DNA of 64,000 nucleotides from Winogradskyella sp. (GTDB lineage Bacteria; Bacteroidota; Bacteroidia; Flavobacteriales; Flavobacteriaceae): NCBI RefSeq assembly GCF_003712105.1, contig NZ_RHLG01000002.1, positions 248,001 to 312,000 of the forward strand, read 5' to 3'. Shown piece by piece: positions 27,251 to 34,598 of this stretch (position 1 is its first letter; each line of letters starts with the position of its first letter). The notes under the pieces were generated by a model. It saw only the letters and a program-made list of their open reading frames with translations, ran no database searches and was not told where the DNA came from. The position numbers and the translations under genes were made by a program.

Positions 27251-27673
27251 ATGAATACAATTTTGAGAATATTAATTAAACTGGTTGTGCAAGCCTCGCT
27301 AGTAGTGTTTCAATCAGGAACAATGCATACAGTTACTGTTAACATCACTGGATTAGACAGTAGTGACGGAAAGCTATTAGTAGGATTATACGATTCTGAA
27401 GAGCATTTCCTCGATAAGCGCTTTAAATCTGCAATAGGAGAAATTTCTGAAGCTACTGGTCAAGTAGTATTTAAAGATATTCCAGATGGTATTTACGCAA
27501 TATCTTTTATACACGATGAAAATGATAATGGTAAAATGGATACTAATTTTTTAGGTATACCAAAAGAAGATTATGGCTGCTCTAATAATGCAAAAGGTTT
27601 CATGGGACCACCAAAATGGGAAGATGCTAAGTTTGAGCTAAAGGATAATAAAATCGTAAATATTCAATTATAA
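27251..27673 (+). CDS. DUF2141 secreted protein
   Basis: The 140-residue protein has an N-terminal hydrophobic segment (ILIKLVVQASLVVFQSG) that should direct export. The domain reads LDSSDGKLLVGLYDSEEHFL ... DIPDGIYAISFIHDENDNGKMDTNFLGIPKEDYGCSNNAKGFMGPPKWEDAKFEL. This is the DUF2141 pattern with DExxNGKxDTxxxGiPxEgyGfSNna. An EF-hand-like acidic loop (DENDNGKMD) may bind calcium. The function is unknown. It is the first gene of a same-direction run that ends with the LytTR regulator. Confidence 0.88.
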   Translation: MNTILRILIKLVVQASLVVFQSGTMHTVTVNITGLDSSDGKLLVGLYDSEEHFLDKRFKSAIGEISEATGQVVFKDIPDGIYAISFIHDENDNGKMDTNFLGIPKEDYGCSNNAKGFMGPPKWEDAKFELKDNKIVNIQL

Positions 27674-27696
27674 ATTACCAATCAAAAAATACTATC

Positions 27697-28317
27697 ATGA
27701 AAAGAATACTAACAGTAGCATTAATTCTAGTTTTTGGATTTAGCTATTCACAAACTAACTTTGAAAAGGGAATGGATAAAGCTTTTGAATTATGGAGTGC
27801 TAAACAATTAGATCAGGCAGAAAATTTATTCGAGCGTATTGCTAATGCCGAAAAAGATAATTGGTTGCCTCACTATTATATAGCTCAGATTAATAGCTTA
27901 AAAAGTTGGAATGTAAAGGACGAAACGGTTTTAAAAGCACAATTAGATAAAGCACAGGAACATTTGAATACTGCAATGGCATTAAGTAAAAACAATCCAG
28001 AACTATTAGTTATGCAAGGACAAGTTTACACCAATTGGATTGCTTTTGACGGAAGAACTTACGGGATGAAGTATGCTGCAAAAGTTACAGAATTGTATAA
28101 CGAAGCTTATAATATTGACTCACAAAACCCGAGAGTTGTAATGTGCAAAGCAGATTGGGCAATGGGTTCTGCAAAATATTTTGGGCAAGATACTGCGCCT
28201 TATTGTAAAGATTTGCAAGCTGCGATTCCTTTATTTGAAACTTATGAACCAGAAAGTGATTATCATCCTAATTGGGGAAAAGGTAGATTGCAAGAAATAG
28301 TAAAAAGCTGCGAATAA
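27697..28317 (+). CDS. Secreted TPR-like protein
   Basis: The 206-residue protein has a signal peptide (MKRILTVALILVFGFSYSQ). Helical repeats follow: FELWSAKQLDQAENLFERIANAEKDNWLPHYYIAQIN and LNTAMALSKNNPELLVMQGQVYTNWI are TPR-like pairs. The C-terminus (APYCKDLQAAIPLFETYEPESDYHPNWGKGRLQEIVKSC) carries two cysteines that could form a disulfide. It lies 23 bases after the DUF2141 gene and 28 bases before the histidine kinase gene, so it may feed a periplasmic signal to the kinase; that is inference. Confidence 0.8.
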   Translation: MKRILTVALILVFGFSYSQTNFEKGMDKAFELWSAKQLDQAENLFERIANAEKDNWLPHYYIAQINSLKSWNVKDETVLKAQLDKAQEHLNTAMALSKNNPELLVMQGQVYTNWIAFDGRTYGMKYAAKVTELYNEAYNIDSQNPRVVMCKADWAMGSAKYFGQDTAPYCKDLQAAIPLFETYEPESDYHPNWGKGRLQEIVKSCE

Positions 28318-28345
28318 TTAAGGCATATAAAAATAAAATAGTTTA

Positions 28346-29704
28346 ATGAGAGAATTTGGTAAAAATATTGTTTCAGGAATCTTAGTAGCTATCGTAATAA
28401 TGATAGTAGATCAAGGTGTTAGATATGTCTCAGGAATGACCATTAGTTTTAATGAATACTTCTTAAGATCCTTCTCACAATACTTACTGTATTCTGTTCC
28501 GTTAACTATTGTAAATGCGCAGTTCTTTGACTATTTAAACACAAAAGTAAAATGGGTTAAGTATGCTAGATTTAGAATGCTTATTGGCTTTGCTGGGTCT
28601 GTAGTAGTTACCATTATTACATTTTTCTTAGTTCGAGTTTTTATTAAAACTGTAATAGATGGTAATACCTGGAGCGAATTTGTCGCTGGAGAACGTTTGT
28701 CGTTTTATATGACGGCATTATTAATAACACTAGTAATATCCTTATTCTTTCACGCGGTTTATTATTATAAAGAGCTTCAAAAAACTAAAGTTAAAGAGCA
28801 GAAAGTAATTGCTGGAACTGCGAGTGCTAAATTCGATGCTTTAAAAAACCAATTGGACCCTCATTTTCTATTTAATAGCTTAAATGTATTAACCAGTTTA
28901 ATCGAAGAAAACCCAGATAGTGCTCAAAAGTTTACGACATCCTTATCAAAGGTTTATCGCTATGTGCTGGAGCAAAAAAATAAGGAGTTAGTCACTGTGG
29001 ATGAAGAACTACGGTTCGCAAAAACCTATATGTCTTTATTAAAAATGCGATTTGAAGACAGTATCATTTTCGAGATACCAGAGCAAGCTTCAAATCCAGA
29101 AAGTAAAGTAGTACCATTATCACTACAGTTACTATTAGAAAATGCGGTAAAGCATAATATGGTAACATCGAGTAAGCCATTACATATCAAGATTTACGAA
29201 GATGCAGGCTATCTAGTCGTAATGAATAATTTACAGCCAAAGCAAATTGTAAAAAAGAGTAGTGGTGTAGGATTAGAAAACATCAGGCAACGTTATCAAT
29301 TGCTTTCAGATAAAAAAGTTATCATCAATCAACGAGATAAGGATTTTGCAGTTGCAATACCGATGCTCACAAATCAAGTATCAATCATGAGAACAACACA
29401 ATTACCAGAAAACAAAATAAACGACAGTTACGTCAAAGCACGTAAGCGACTAGAAGAACTTAAAGGGTTTTACGGAAGCCTAGTATCTTATGTTTTAGTA
29501 ATACCATTTTTAATATTTATTTGGTATAGATATACGCCGTATACCATACAATGGTTTTGGTTTCCAATGATAGGTTGGGGCATAGGATTGTGTTTCCAGG
29601 CGTATAGAGTTTTTGTACACGACGGCGCTTTTGGAGCCAAGTGGGAAGAGCGTAAAATACAAGAATACATGCGCAAAGAAGAAGAAAATAACCGTTGGAA
29701 TTAA
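28346..29704 (+). CDS. LytS-type sensor histidine kinase with C-terminal 2TM domain
   Basis: The 452-residue protein has about four N-terminal membrane helices (residues 10-150). The His_kinase (LytS/YehU) region FDALKNQLDPHFLFNSLNVLTSLIEEN holds the phosphoryl-accepting His, and an N-box LQLLLENAVKHNM with GVGLENIRQR follows. Residues about 355-450 are an added 2TM domain: SYVKARKRLEELKGFYGSLVSYVLVIPFLIFIWYRYT ... WEERKIQEYM. The same module recurs as separate proteins in the next three genes. The kinase probably pairs with the LytTR regulator at 31185. Confidence 0.9.
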   Translation: MREFGKNIVSGILVAIVIMIVDQGVRYVSGMTISFNEYFLRSFSQYLLYSVPLTIVNAQFFDYLNTKVKWVKYARFRMLIGFAGSVVVTIITFFLVRVFIKTVIDGNTWSEFVAGERLSFYMTALLITLVISLFFHAVYYYKELQKTKVKEQKVIAGTASAKFDALKNQLDPHFLFNSLNVLTSLIEENPDSAQKFTTSLSKVYRYVLEQKNKELVTVDEELRFAKTYMSLLKMRFEDSIIFEIPEQASNPESKVVPLSLQLLLENAVKHNMVTSSKPLHIKIYEDAGYLVVMNNLQPKQIVKKSSGVGLENIRQRYQLLSDKKVIINQRDKDFAVAIPMLTNQVSIMRTTQLPENKINDSYVKARKRLEELKGFYGSLVSYVLVIPFLIFIWYRYTPYTIQWFWFPMIGWGIGLCFQAYRVFVHDGAFGAKWEERKIQEYMRKEEENNRWN

Positions 29705-29714
29705 ACTTAATACT

Positions 29715-30032
29715 ATGAAAACTAAATATTCAAATTCAAAATATAATCGCGCTAAAAATAGAGTAGAAAAGCTAAAGAGCTTTTATACACACCTTGCGAT
29801 TTACATCATAATAAATACAATAATTACATTATTTAAAGTCTCCTTTGATAATTGGGACAGATTTTCTGCCGATTTTCTAACTTTTGATACACTAAGTTCT
29901 TGGGTAGTTTGGGGCTTTATCCTTCTAATTCATGCATTCACGGTATTCGTTTTACCTTCTATTCTAGGATACGATTGGGAAGAACGAAAAATTCAGAAAT
30001 TCATGGATGAGGAATTAAATTCAAAAAAATAA
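29715..30032 (+). CDS. 2TM domain protein (first of three)
   Basis: The ORF track starts at 29613 inside the kinase gene. The ATG at 29715, 10 bases after the kinase stop, gives a protein of the right size for this family. The 105 residues read YNRAKNRVEKLKSFYTHLAIYIIINTIITLF, a second helix SSWVVWGFILLIHAFTVFV, and end WEERKIQKFMDEE. This is the 2TM domain: an amphipathic basic helix, two membrane helices and a terminal W-EExKI-x-E/KFM motif. The function is unknown. Confidence 0.85.
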   Translation: MKTKYSNSKYNRAKNRVEKLKSFYTHLAIYIIINTIITLFKVSFDNWDRFSADFLTFDTLSSWVVWGFILLIHAFTVFVLPSILGYDWEERKIQKFMDEELNSKK

Positions 30033-30036
30033 TATC

Positions 30037-30396
30037 ATGGAAAAGTATAGTATAGAACCCTATAAAGACAACGCTTCTTTTGAAAATGATTTTAGAAAAG
30101 AAGAAGCTTATTTAAGAGCTAAGAAACGCGTAGAAGCTATTTCAGGATTTTACTGGCATCTGGCGTCGTATATCATCGTTAATATATTTTTAATCCTATT
30201 AATTGGGTTTAATGCTGGATTTTCAGGATTTGGACCTTATGCGACAGCTTTCTTTTGGGGTATTGGATTAGTCTTTCATTTTATAGGTGTTTTTGGTTTC
30301 AACTTTTTATTAGGAAAAAACTGGGAGCAACGCAAAATAGAAGAGTATATGGAAAAAGAACGTGAGAAGTATAATGAGTTTAACAGTCATGAATAA
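30037..30396 (+). CDS. 2TM domain protein (second of three)
   Basis: The 119-residue protein follows the previous gene by 4 bases. It shows EEAYLRAKKRVEAISGFYWHLASYIIVNIFLILLIGFN, a second helix ATAFFWGIGLVFHFIGVFGF, and the terminal NWEQRKIEEYMEKE. It is closest in layout to the C-terminal module of the kinase. The acidic extension at the N-terminus (SIEPYKDNASFENDFRKEE) is unlike its neighbours. Its end overlaps the next gene. Confidence 0.87.
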   Translation: MEKYSIEPYKDNASFENDFRKEEAYLRAKKRVEAISGFYWHLASYIIVNIFLILLIGFNAGFSGFGPYATAFFWGIGLVFHFIGVFGFNFLLGKNWEQRKIEEYMEKEREKYNEFNSHE

Positions 30397-30703
30397 AGAG
30401 GAAAGAGAACAATTGTTCTATCTAGAAGCACAAAAAAGAGTACAAAAATTAAGATGGTTTTATGTGCATTTAGCAGCCTATATTGTAGTGGTAGCTTGTG
30501 TTATTTGGAACCTCTTAATTATTGAGGACACAAAGTATACTGACGCTATTTTGGCAATAAACTACTCTACTATTTTTATTTGGGGCTTTTTTATAGTATT
30601 ACACATAATTAAAGTCTATAAAGGGCATTCACTTTTCAATAAAAAATGGGAAGAGAAAAAGATGAAGGAATTTATGGGAGATGATCTCAAAAAATGGGAA
30701 TAA
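30389..30703 (+). CDS. 2TM domain protein (third of three)
   Basis: The track start is a GTG at 30362. In-frame ATGs lie at 30374 and 30389. I choose 30389 (MNKEEREQLFYLEAQKRVQKL), because its N-terminal length matches the sister proteins and ATGAATAA overlaps the previous stop. The domain reads KLRWFYVHLAAYIVVVACVIWNLLI, then YSTIFIWGFFIVLHIIKVY and KKWEEKKMKEFMGDD. It is the third copy of the module in a row. A DUF2306 gene starts 6 bases downstream. Confidence 0.83.
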   Translation: MNKEEREQLFYLEAQKRVQKLRWFYVHLAAYIVVVACVIWNLLIIEDTKYTDAILAINYSTIFIWGFFIVLHIIKVYKGHSLFNKKWEEKKMKEFMGDDLKKWE

Positions 30704-30708
30704 TATAG

Positions 30709-31185
30709 ATGAATATGTTTGTAGATATTATAGATGGTGTTATTGGCTGGTTTCATTTTATAACCTCGTTATTGGCAATGTTATCAGGGGCAATTGTTAT
30801 TTTAAACAAAAAGGGAACGCTATTTCACAAGCGTGTTGGATATATTTATGTAGTATCTATGATATCTCTAAATGTTAGTTCCTTTTTTATTATAAACTTT
30901 GGTGGATTTAGCGTATTTCACTTTTTTGCAATACTAAGTTTAGCTACAGTTTTAGGAGCAATAATACCCACAGTTCGAAGAGTTAAAAACTGGTTTCACT
31001 ACCACTTTTATTTCATGAGTTGGTCTGTAGTTGGCTTATATTGTGCCTTTTGGGCAGAAGTAGGAACGCGCTTTGTAGATAATATGAGAGATTTTTGGTG
31101 GATGGTTGCCCTAGCTACTGGAGTCACTGCATTTATTGGAGCTAAAATAATTAACAAACAAGCAAAAAAACTTAAACTCAAATAA
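30709..31185 (+). CDS. DUF2306-like membrane protein
   Basis: The 158-residue protein has four or five membrane helices. The LNKKGTLFHKRVGYIYVVSMISLNVSSFFI segment (KGt..HRx.GriyV.aM.....S) fits the DUF2306 family. A VKNWFHYHFYFMSWSVVGLYCAFWAEVGTRF helix carries several aromatic residues and histidines. The function is unknown, with transport or haem-related roles only speculative. It sits between the 2TM genes and the regulator gene, and its stop overlaps the next start by 1 base. Confidence 0.75.
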   Translation: MNMFVDIIDGVIGWFHFITSLLAMLSGAIVILNKKGTLFHKRVGYIYVVSMISLNVSSFFIINFGGFSVFHFFAILSLATVLGAIIPTVRRVKNWFHYHFYFMSWSVVGLYCAFWAEVGTRFVDNMRDFWWMVALATGVTAFIGAKIINKQAKKLKLK

Positions 31186-31940
31186 TGAAAGTTATAATTA
31201 TTGAAGATGAAAAACCATCAGCACGCCGTTTGCAGCGTATGCTAACTGCTATTGATATGGAAGCACAAACCATGTTACACTCTGTTGAAGAAGCAGTAGA
31301 TTGGTTTCAGAATAATGCACATCCAGATTTAATCTTTTTGGATATACAGCTAAGTGATGGTTTATCTTTCGAAATTTTTGACGCCGTAGATATTAAATCG
31401 GCAGTAATTTTTACAACAGCTTACGACGAGTATGCTTTACAAGCGTTTAAGCTTAATAGTATTGATTACTTATTAAAACCAATTGATGAAGATGATTTAA
31501 AAGTTGCTGTAGATAAGTTTAAAACTAGAGCACCAAAACAGCAAGCCGTTACTTTAGACTTTAACGATATTAAAAACCTGTTGGTTAACCCAATTGAGCG
31601 TGAGTATAAAAAGCGCTTTTCAGTTAAAGTTGGTCAGCACCTAAAACTTGTTAATATAGACGATATAGAGTGCATTTATAGTGAGAATAAAGGGACTTAC
31701 GCTTATACTTCCGAAGGCCGAAATTACCTTTTAGATGTAACCTTAGACCAACTTGAAGACGAACTAGAACCACATGTATTTTTTAGGGTAAGTCGCAAGT
31801 TTTACGTTAATATTAACGCCATCAAAGATATGGTGAGCTATACCAATTCTAGACTTCAGATTAAGCTAAACAGCTATAAAGAACAAGATATTATTGTTGC
31901 TAGAGAACGTGTGAAGGATTTTAAAAATTGGCTTGAATAA
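31185..31940 (+). CDS. LytTR family response regulator
   Basis: The 251-residue protein has an N-terminal receiver with acidic pocket IIEDEKPSARR, phospho-acceptor Asp in LIFLDIQLSDG and the conserved Lys in DYLLKPIDEDD. A C-terminal LytTR DNA-binding domain follows (FSVKVGQHLKLVNIDDIECIYSENKGTYAYTSEGRNYLLDVTLDQLEDEL). It is the likely partner of the kinase at 28346, separated by the three 2TM genes and the DUF2306 gene. Such regulators usually act on membrane or exported-protein genes. Confidence 0.93.
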   Translation: MKVIIIEDEKPSARRLQRMLTAIDMEAQTMLHSVEEAVDWFQNNAHPDLIFLDIQLSDGLSFEIFDAVDIKSAVIFTTAYDEYALQAFKLNSIDYLLKPIDEDDLKVAVDKFKTRAPKQQAVTLDFNDIKNLLVNPIEREYKKRFSVKVGQHLKLVNIDDIECIYSENKGTYAYTSEGRNYLLDVTLDQLEDELEPHVFFRVSRKFYVNINAIKDMVSYTNSRLQIKLNSYKEQDIIVARERVKDFKNWLE

Positions 31941-32054
31941 CCAACTTAATCCTTGACCTTTTTTTACAACTAATTGGTCTTTCCTTAAAAGTATACCTAG
32001 GTTTCTCGATTTAATTTTGAGCATATCAATGTTTAATATTAAAATTTAGAAACG

Positions 32055-32477
32055 ATGAAGAAATCGAATCACAGAGTTGAAGTTAAGATAGATGCCAACC
32101 CAGACATAGTTTGGGATATAGTTGGGTCAGGTACAGATGTAGATAAATGGTTGCCCGTTATTACCAGTTGCAAAGTAGAAGGTAATAAGCGATATTGTGC
32201 TACTGCAGATGGTAATTTTGAAGAAGATATTTTAGAAGTAGACCAAGTCAACAAAATATTTTCATACTTTATTCCTAGACAACATTTGCTTCCAATAAAA
32301 GATATTCATGGTATTATGCAGGTTAAAACTGTAGATGCAGATACTACAATAGTAAGTTGGAGTTGGACTTATTTGGTAGAAGATACTGACGATTTAAAAG
32401 TTAGAGAAGCACTTAATGGATTAGGAGAAATGGGCATTAAGGGCATAGAGACGTTTGCTAATCATCTTGTCAACTAA
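32055..32477 (+). CDS. SRPBCC family protein
   Basis: The 140-residue protein has the START/Bet v1-like sequence pattern. It opens NHRVEVKIDANPDIVWDIVGSGTDVDKWLPVITSCKVEGN and closes with a long C-terminal helix (REALNGLGEMGIKGIETFANHLV). The family holds lipids or polyketides in a deep cavity; no ligand can be inferred. It lies 48 bases upstream of an AraC-type regulator, and a second SRPBCC protein follows that. Confidence 0.85.
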   Translation: MKKSNHRVEVKIDANPDIVWDIVGSGTDVDKWLPVITSCKVEGNKRYCATADGNFEEDILEVDQVNKIFSYFIPRQHLLPIKDIHGIMQVKTVDADTTIVSWSWTYLVEDTDDLKVREALNGLGEMGIKGIETFANHLVN

Positions 32478-32525
32478 ACACTTCAATAGATTTTCTATTA
32501 CATTTGAGTATACGAAGTAATTATT

Positions 32526-33377
32526 ATGATTAAGGAGCATCTGCAGTTGAGTTTGTACGATAAGGGTATTTTTGAACGTGTAGTTCTCAAAGCACCAATG
32601 AAAGCACCGGGCGTAATGAAAAACGAGGCATGTTTTATTTACGCTGTTGCTGGTGAATCCGTTGTGTTTTCAGCAGTTAGTGAAATGAAACTTAATACTG
32701 AGGAAGCTGTAGTAATGAAATGCGGTAATTTTTTGAATGCTTGGTTAAAAACAGTTGATCAAGAGTTGTGCGAAGCTATTGCAATTCACTTTTACCCTGA
32801 TGTGCTCAAAAAAATATATGATAAGGAGTTACCAGAATTTTTTAAGTCTATTAAAAATGTAGAACCGAGTTCTATAGCCAAGGTAAAATCGAGCACCTTA
32901 TTAAAAAACTATATTAATAGCTTACAGTTCTATTTTAAAAACCCTGATTTAGTTACTGACGAATTATTGAAACTTAAGCTTAAAGAAGTTATTCTTTTAT
33001 TGGTTAAGACAGACACATCAGGTTCAATGAAGCAGTTACTAGCTAGCTTGTTTACACCTTCTGAATATTCATTCAAAGAATTAATCGAAGCTAATGTTTT
33101 TAATAATTTAAGTCTAGAAGAACTAGCAATGTTGCATGGTGTTAGTTTGTCTTCTTTTAAAAGAGAATTTAAGCGCGTATATAACGAAAGCCCTGGTAGA
33201 TATTTTAAAACCCGGAAACTCAATAGAGCAGCCAAGTTGCTCTTAAGTACTAATGAGCGCATTAGTGAAATTGCATTTAATTGTGGTTTTTCTGAAGTGG
33301 CTCATTTTTCTAATTCTTTTCATGACCAATTTGGTTGCTCACCTTCAAGTTACAGACTGAACCAAAACCGTAAGTAA
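32526..33377 (+). CDS. AraC family transcriptional regulator
   Basis: The 283-residue protein has a C-terminal double helix-turn-helix: LSLEELAMLHGVSLSSFKREFKRVYNESPGRYFKTRKLNRAAKLL and ISEIAFNCGFSEVAHFSNSFHDQFGCSPSSYR. The N-terminal 180 residues are a cupin-like sensing domain related to ExsA-type regulators (MKNEACFIYAVAGESVVF, VVMKCGNFLNAWLK). The ligand is unknown. It is flanked by two SRPBCC genes. A perfect inverted repeat just downstream (33397-33413) is a candidate target for it. Confidence 0.9.
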   Translation: MIKEHLQLSLYDKGIFERVVLKAPMKAPGVMKNEACFIYAVAGESVVFSAVSEMKLNTEEAVVMKCGNFLNAWLKTVDQELCEAIAIHFYPDVLKKIYDKELPEFFKSIKNVEPSSIAKVKSSTLLKNYINSLQFYFKNPDLVTDELLKLKLKEVILLLVKTDTSGSMKQLLASLFTPSEYSFKELIEANVFNNLSLEELAMLHGVSLSSFKREFKRVYNESPGRYFKTRKLNRAAKLLLSTNERISEIAFNCGFSEVAHFSNSFHDQFGCSPSSYRLNQNRK

Positions 33378-33396
33378 TTGACCTAATTCTTAAATG

Positions 33397-33423
33397 TTTT
33401 GGGCCACCCAAAATCTAACTTTG
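33397..33423 (+). promoter_or_regulatory. Operator-like inverted repeat and -7 element before the second SRPBCC gene
   Basis: TTTTGGG-CCA-CCCAAAA is a perfect 7-bp inverted repeat at 33397-33413. TAACTTTG at 33416-33423 is an exact TAnnTTTG -7 element, 27 bases before the ATG at 33450. The repeat falls where the spacer and -33 region should be, so a bound protein would block or shape transcription. No good -33 TTG is seen. Confidence 0.5.
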
Positions 33424-33449
33424 ATAATAGAAATTTAAAATCTAAAATC

Positions 33450-34052
33450 ATGTTTAAGAATCAAAAATTATCAATTATTATGGCGTTATTTTTTGTTGTA
33501 GTAGCTGCAAATAATACAGCAGCTCAGAAAAAAGTTCAGACATTTACTATCTCTAAAGTGATTCCTCATAGTGCAGAAAAAGTATGGCATGTTGTAGGTG
33601 TTGATTATGGAGCAGTAGCTAATTCTCATCCTAAAATTATGGCTTCAGATTATGTGGCGGGTTCCTTAAAAGCTGGAGAAGGTGCAGAACGCGTTTGTTA
33701 TTTTAATGAGAAAAAAACTAGATTGCTAAAAGAGCGAATGGTCTCTTATAATCCAAATGAAATGACATTTATAAACCAGGTGTTTCATGCTGATAAGTTC
33801 CCTGTAGATCCCGAATATACTCGCGGAACTTACAAAGTTGTGCCTATAGATAACAACAGCTGTAAGTTTGAATTTAAAATGGAATATCGTACAAAACCTG
33901 CATTTATGGGTGCTTTTGCAAAAGGTAAGTTTAAACGATTAATAAAAGATTATGCGATATCAATAGAGCATCACATCTTAACTGGCGAAAACGTGACTAA
34001 AGAAAACTTTAGAGATGTAAAACGACAGTATAAAGCCAGAACTAAAAAATAA
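33450..34052 (+). CDS. Secreted SRPBCC-like protein
   Basis: The track start at 33399 is a TTG lying inside the inverted repeat and upstream of the -7 element, so I use the ATG at 33450. The protein then has 200 residues with a signal peptide (KLSIIMALFFVVVAANNTAAQ). The domain reads FTISKVIPHSAEKVWHVVGVDYGAVANSHPKIMASDYVAGSLKAGEGAERVCYF, a START-like fold with a C-terminal helix. Export is unusual for this fold. A ligand or toxin-type role cannot be assigned. Confidence 0.8.
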   Translation: MFKNQKLSIIMALFFVVVAANNTAAQKKVQTFTISKVIPHSAEKVWHVVGVDYGAVANSHPKIMASDYVAGSLKAGEGAERVCYFNEKKTRLLKERMVSYNPNEMTFINQVFHADKFPVDPEYTRGTYKVVPIDNNSCKFEFKMEYRTKPAFMGAFAKGKFKRLIKDYAISIEHHILTGENVTKENFRDVKRQYKARTKK

Positions 34053-34086
34053 ATAAAGATAGATTGATAGATTGTAGTTGAGTTTT

Positions 34087-34119
34087 AAAGGTCTAGCTAT
34101 TTTAATTAGTTAGGCCTTT
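34087..34119. terminator. Bidirectional terminator between convergent genes
   Basis: AAAGGTCTAGCTA and TAGTTAGGCCTTT pair over 13 positions (two of them G-T) around a 7-base loop. The top strand has T residues after the stem and the bottom strand has T residues after AAAGG. It lies between the SRPBCC gene and the J-domain gene. Confidence 0.75.
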
Positions 34120-34548
34120 TTAAAATATGTCAAATACATCACCAAGTGTATCGCCTATAATGTCTCCAAAATCGTCAAACATCCCAAACATACCAATATC
34201 AAAGAATAAATCTAATAACAGTAAATCAGTAAGATCAGATTCCCATGATTTTTTTGATTTCTTTTTAGCTTCTTTTTTCCAATCTTCATAGGTCTTTTCT
34301 TCTTTTTCGGTAATTACCATTGGCTTATTTGTAGACTGTTTTGCTAACATGTCATCATAAGCTAATCTTTTATCCTTATCAGATAATACATTAAAGGCTT
34401 CTATTAACGCATCAAACTTTTCCCTTGCCTCTGGAGATGTGTTGTTTTCAGGATGGTATAATGCAATATTTTTTCGGAAAGCTTTCTTTATAGTTTCTAG
34501 GTCTGCATCTTTTTCAACACCTAAAATTGAATAATAGTCAGTTATCAT
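34120..34548 (-). CDS. J-domain protein with HPE in place of HPD
   Basis: The 142-residue protein starts with a J domain (ITDYYSILGVEKDADLETIKKAFRKNIALYHPENNTSPEAREKFDALIEAFNVLSDKDKRLAYD). The canonical HPD tripeptide, needed to stimulate Hsp70 ATPase, is HPE. The rest is a charged linker and an acidic hydrophobic tail rich in Asp, Phe and Gly (LTDLLLLDLFFDIGMFGMFDDFGDIIGD). No zinc-finger or substrate domain of DnaJ is present. It may recruit DnaK poorly or work without it. It lies 50 bases downstream of the LETM1-related gene. Confidence 0.85.
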   Translation of the reverse strand: MITDYYSILGVEKDADLETIKKAFRKNIALYHPENNTSPEAREKFDALIEAFNVLSDKDKRLAYDDMLAKQSTNKPMVITEKEEKTYEDWKKEAKKKSKKSWESDLTDLLLLDLFFDIGMFGMFDDFGDIIGDTLGDVFDIF

Positions 34549-34598
34549 AATTGATGAAGTTTAACTATGAGTATGATTTTTAACATACATGTTACAAA

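Noticed and set aside
29613-29714. Upstream extension of the first 2TM gene
   Set aside because: It lies inside the kinase gene in another frame. The ATG at 29715 gives the normal family start.
33399-33449. Upstream extension of the secreted SRPBCC gene
   Set aside because: The TTG lies in the inverted repeat, upstream of the -7 element. The signal peptide begins at 33450.
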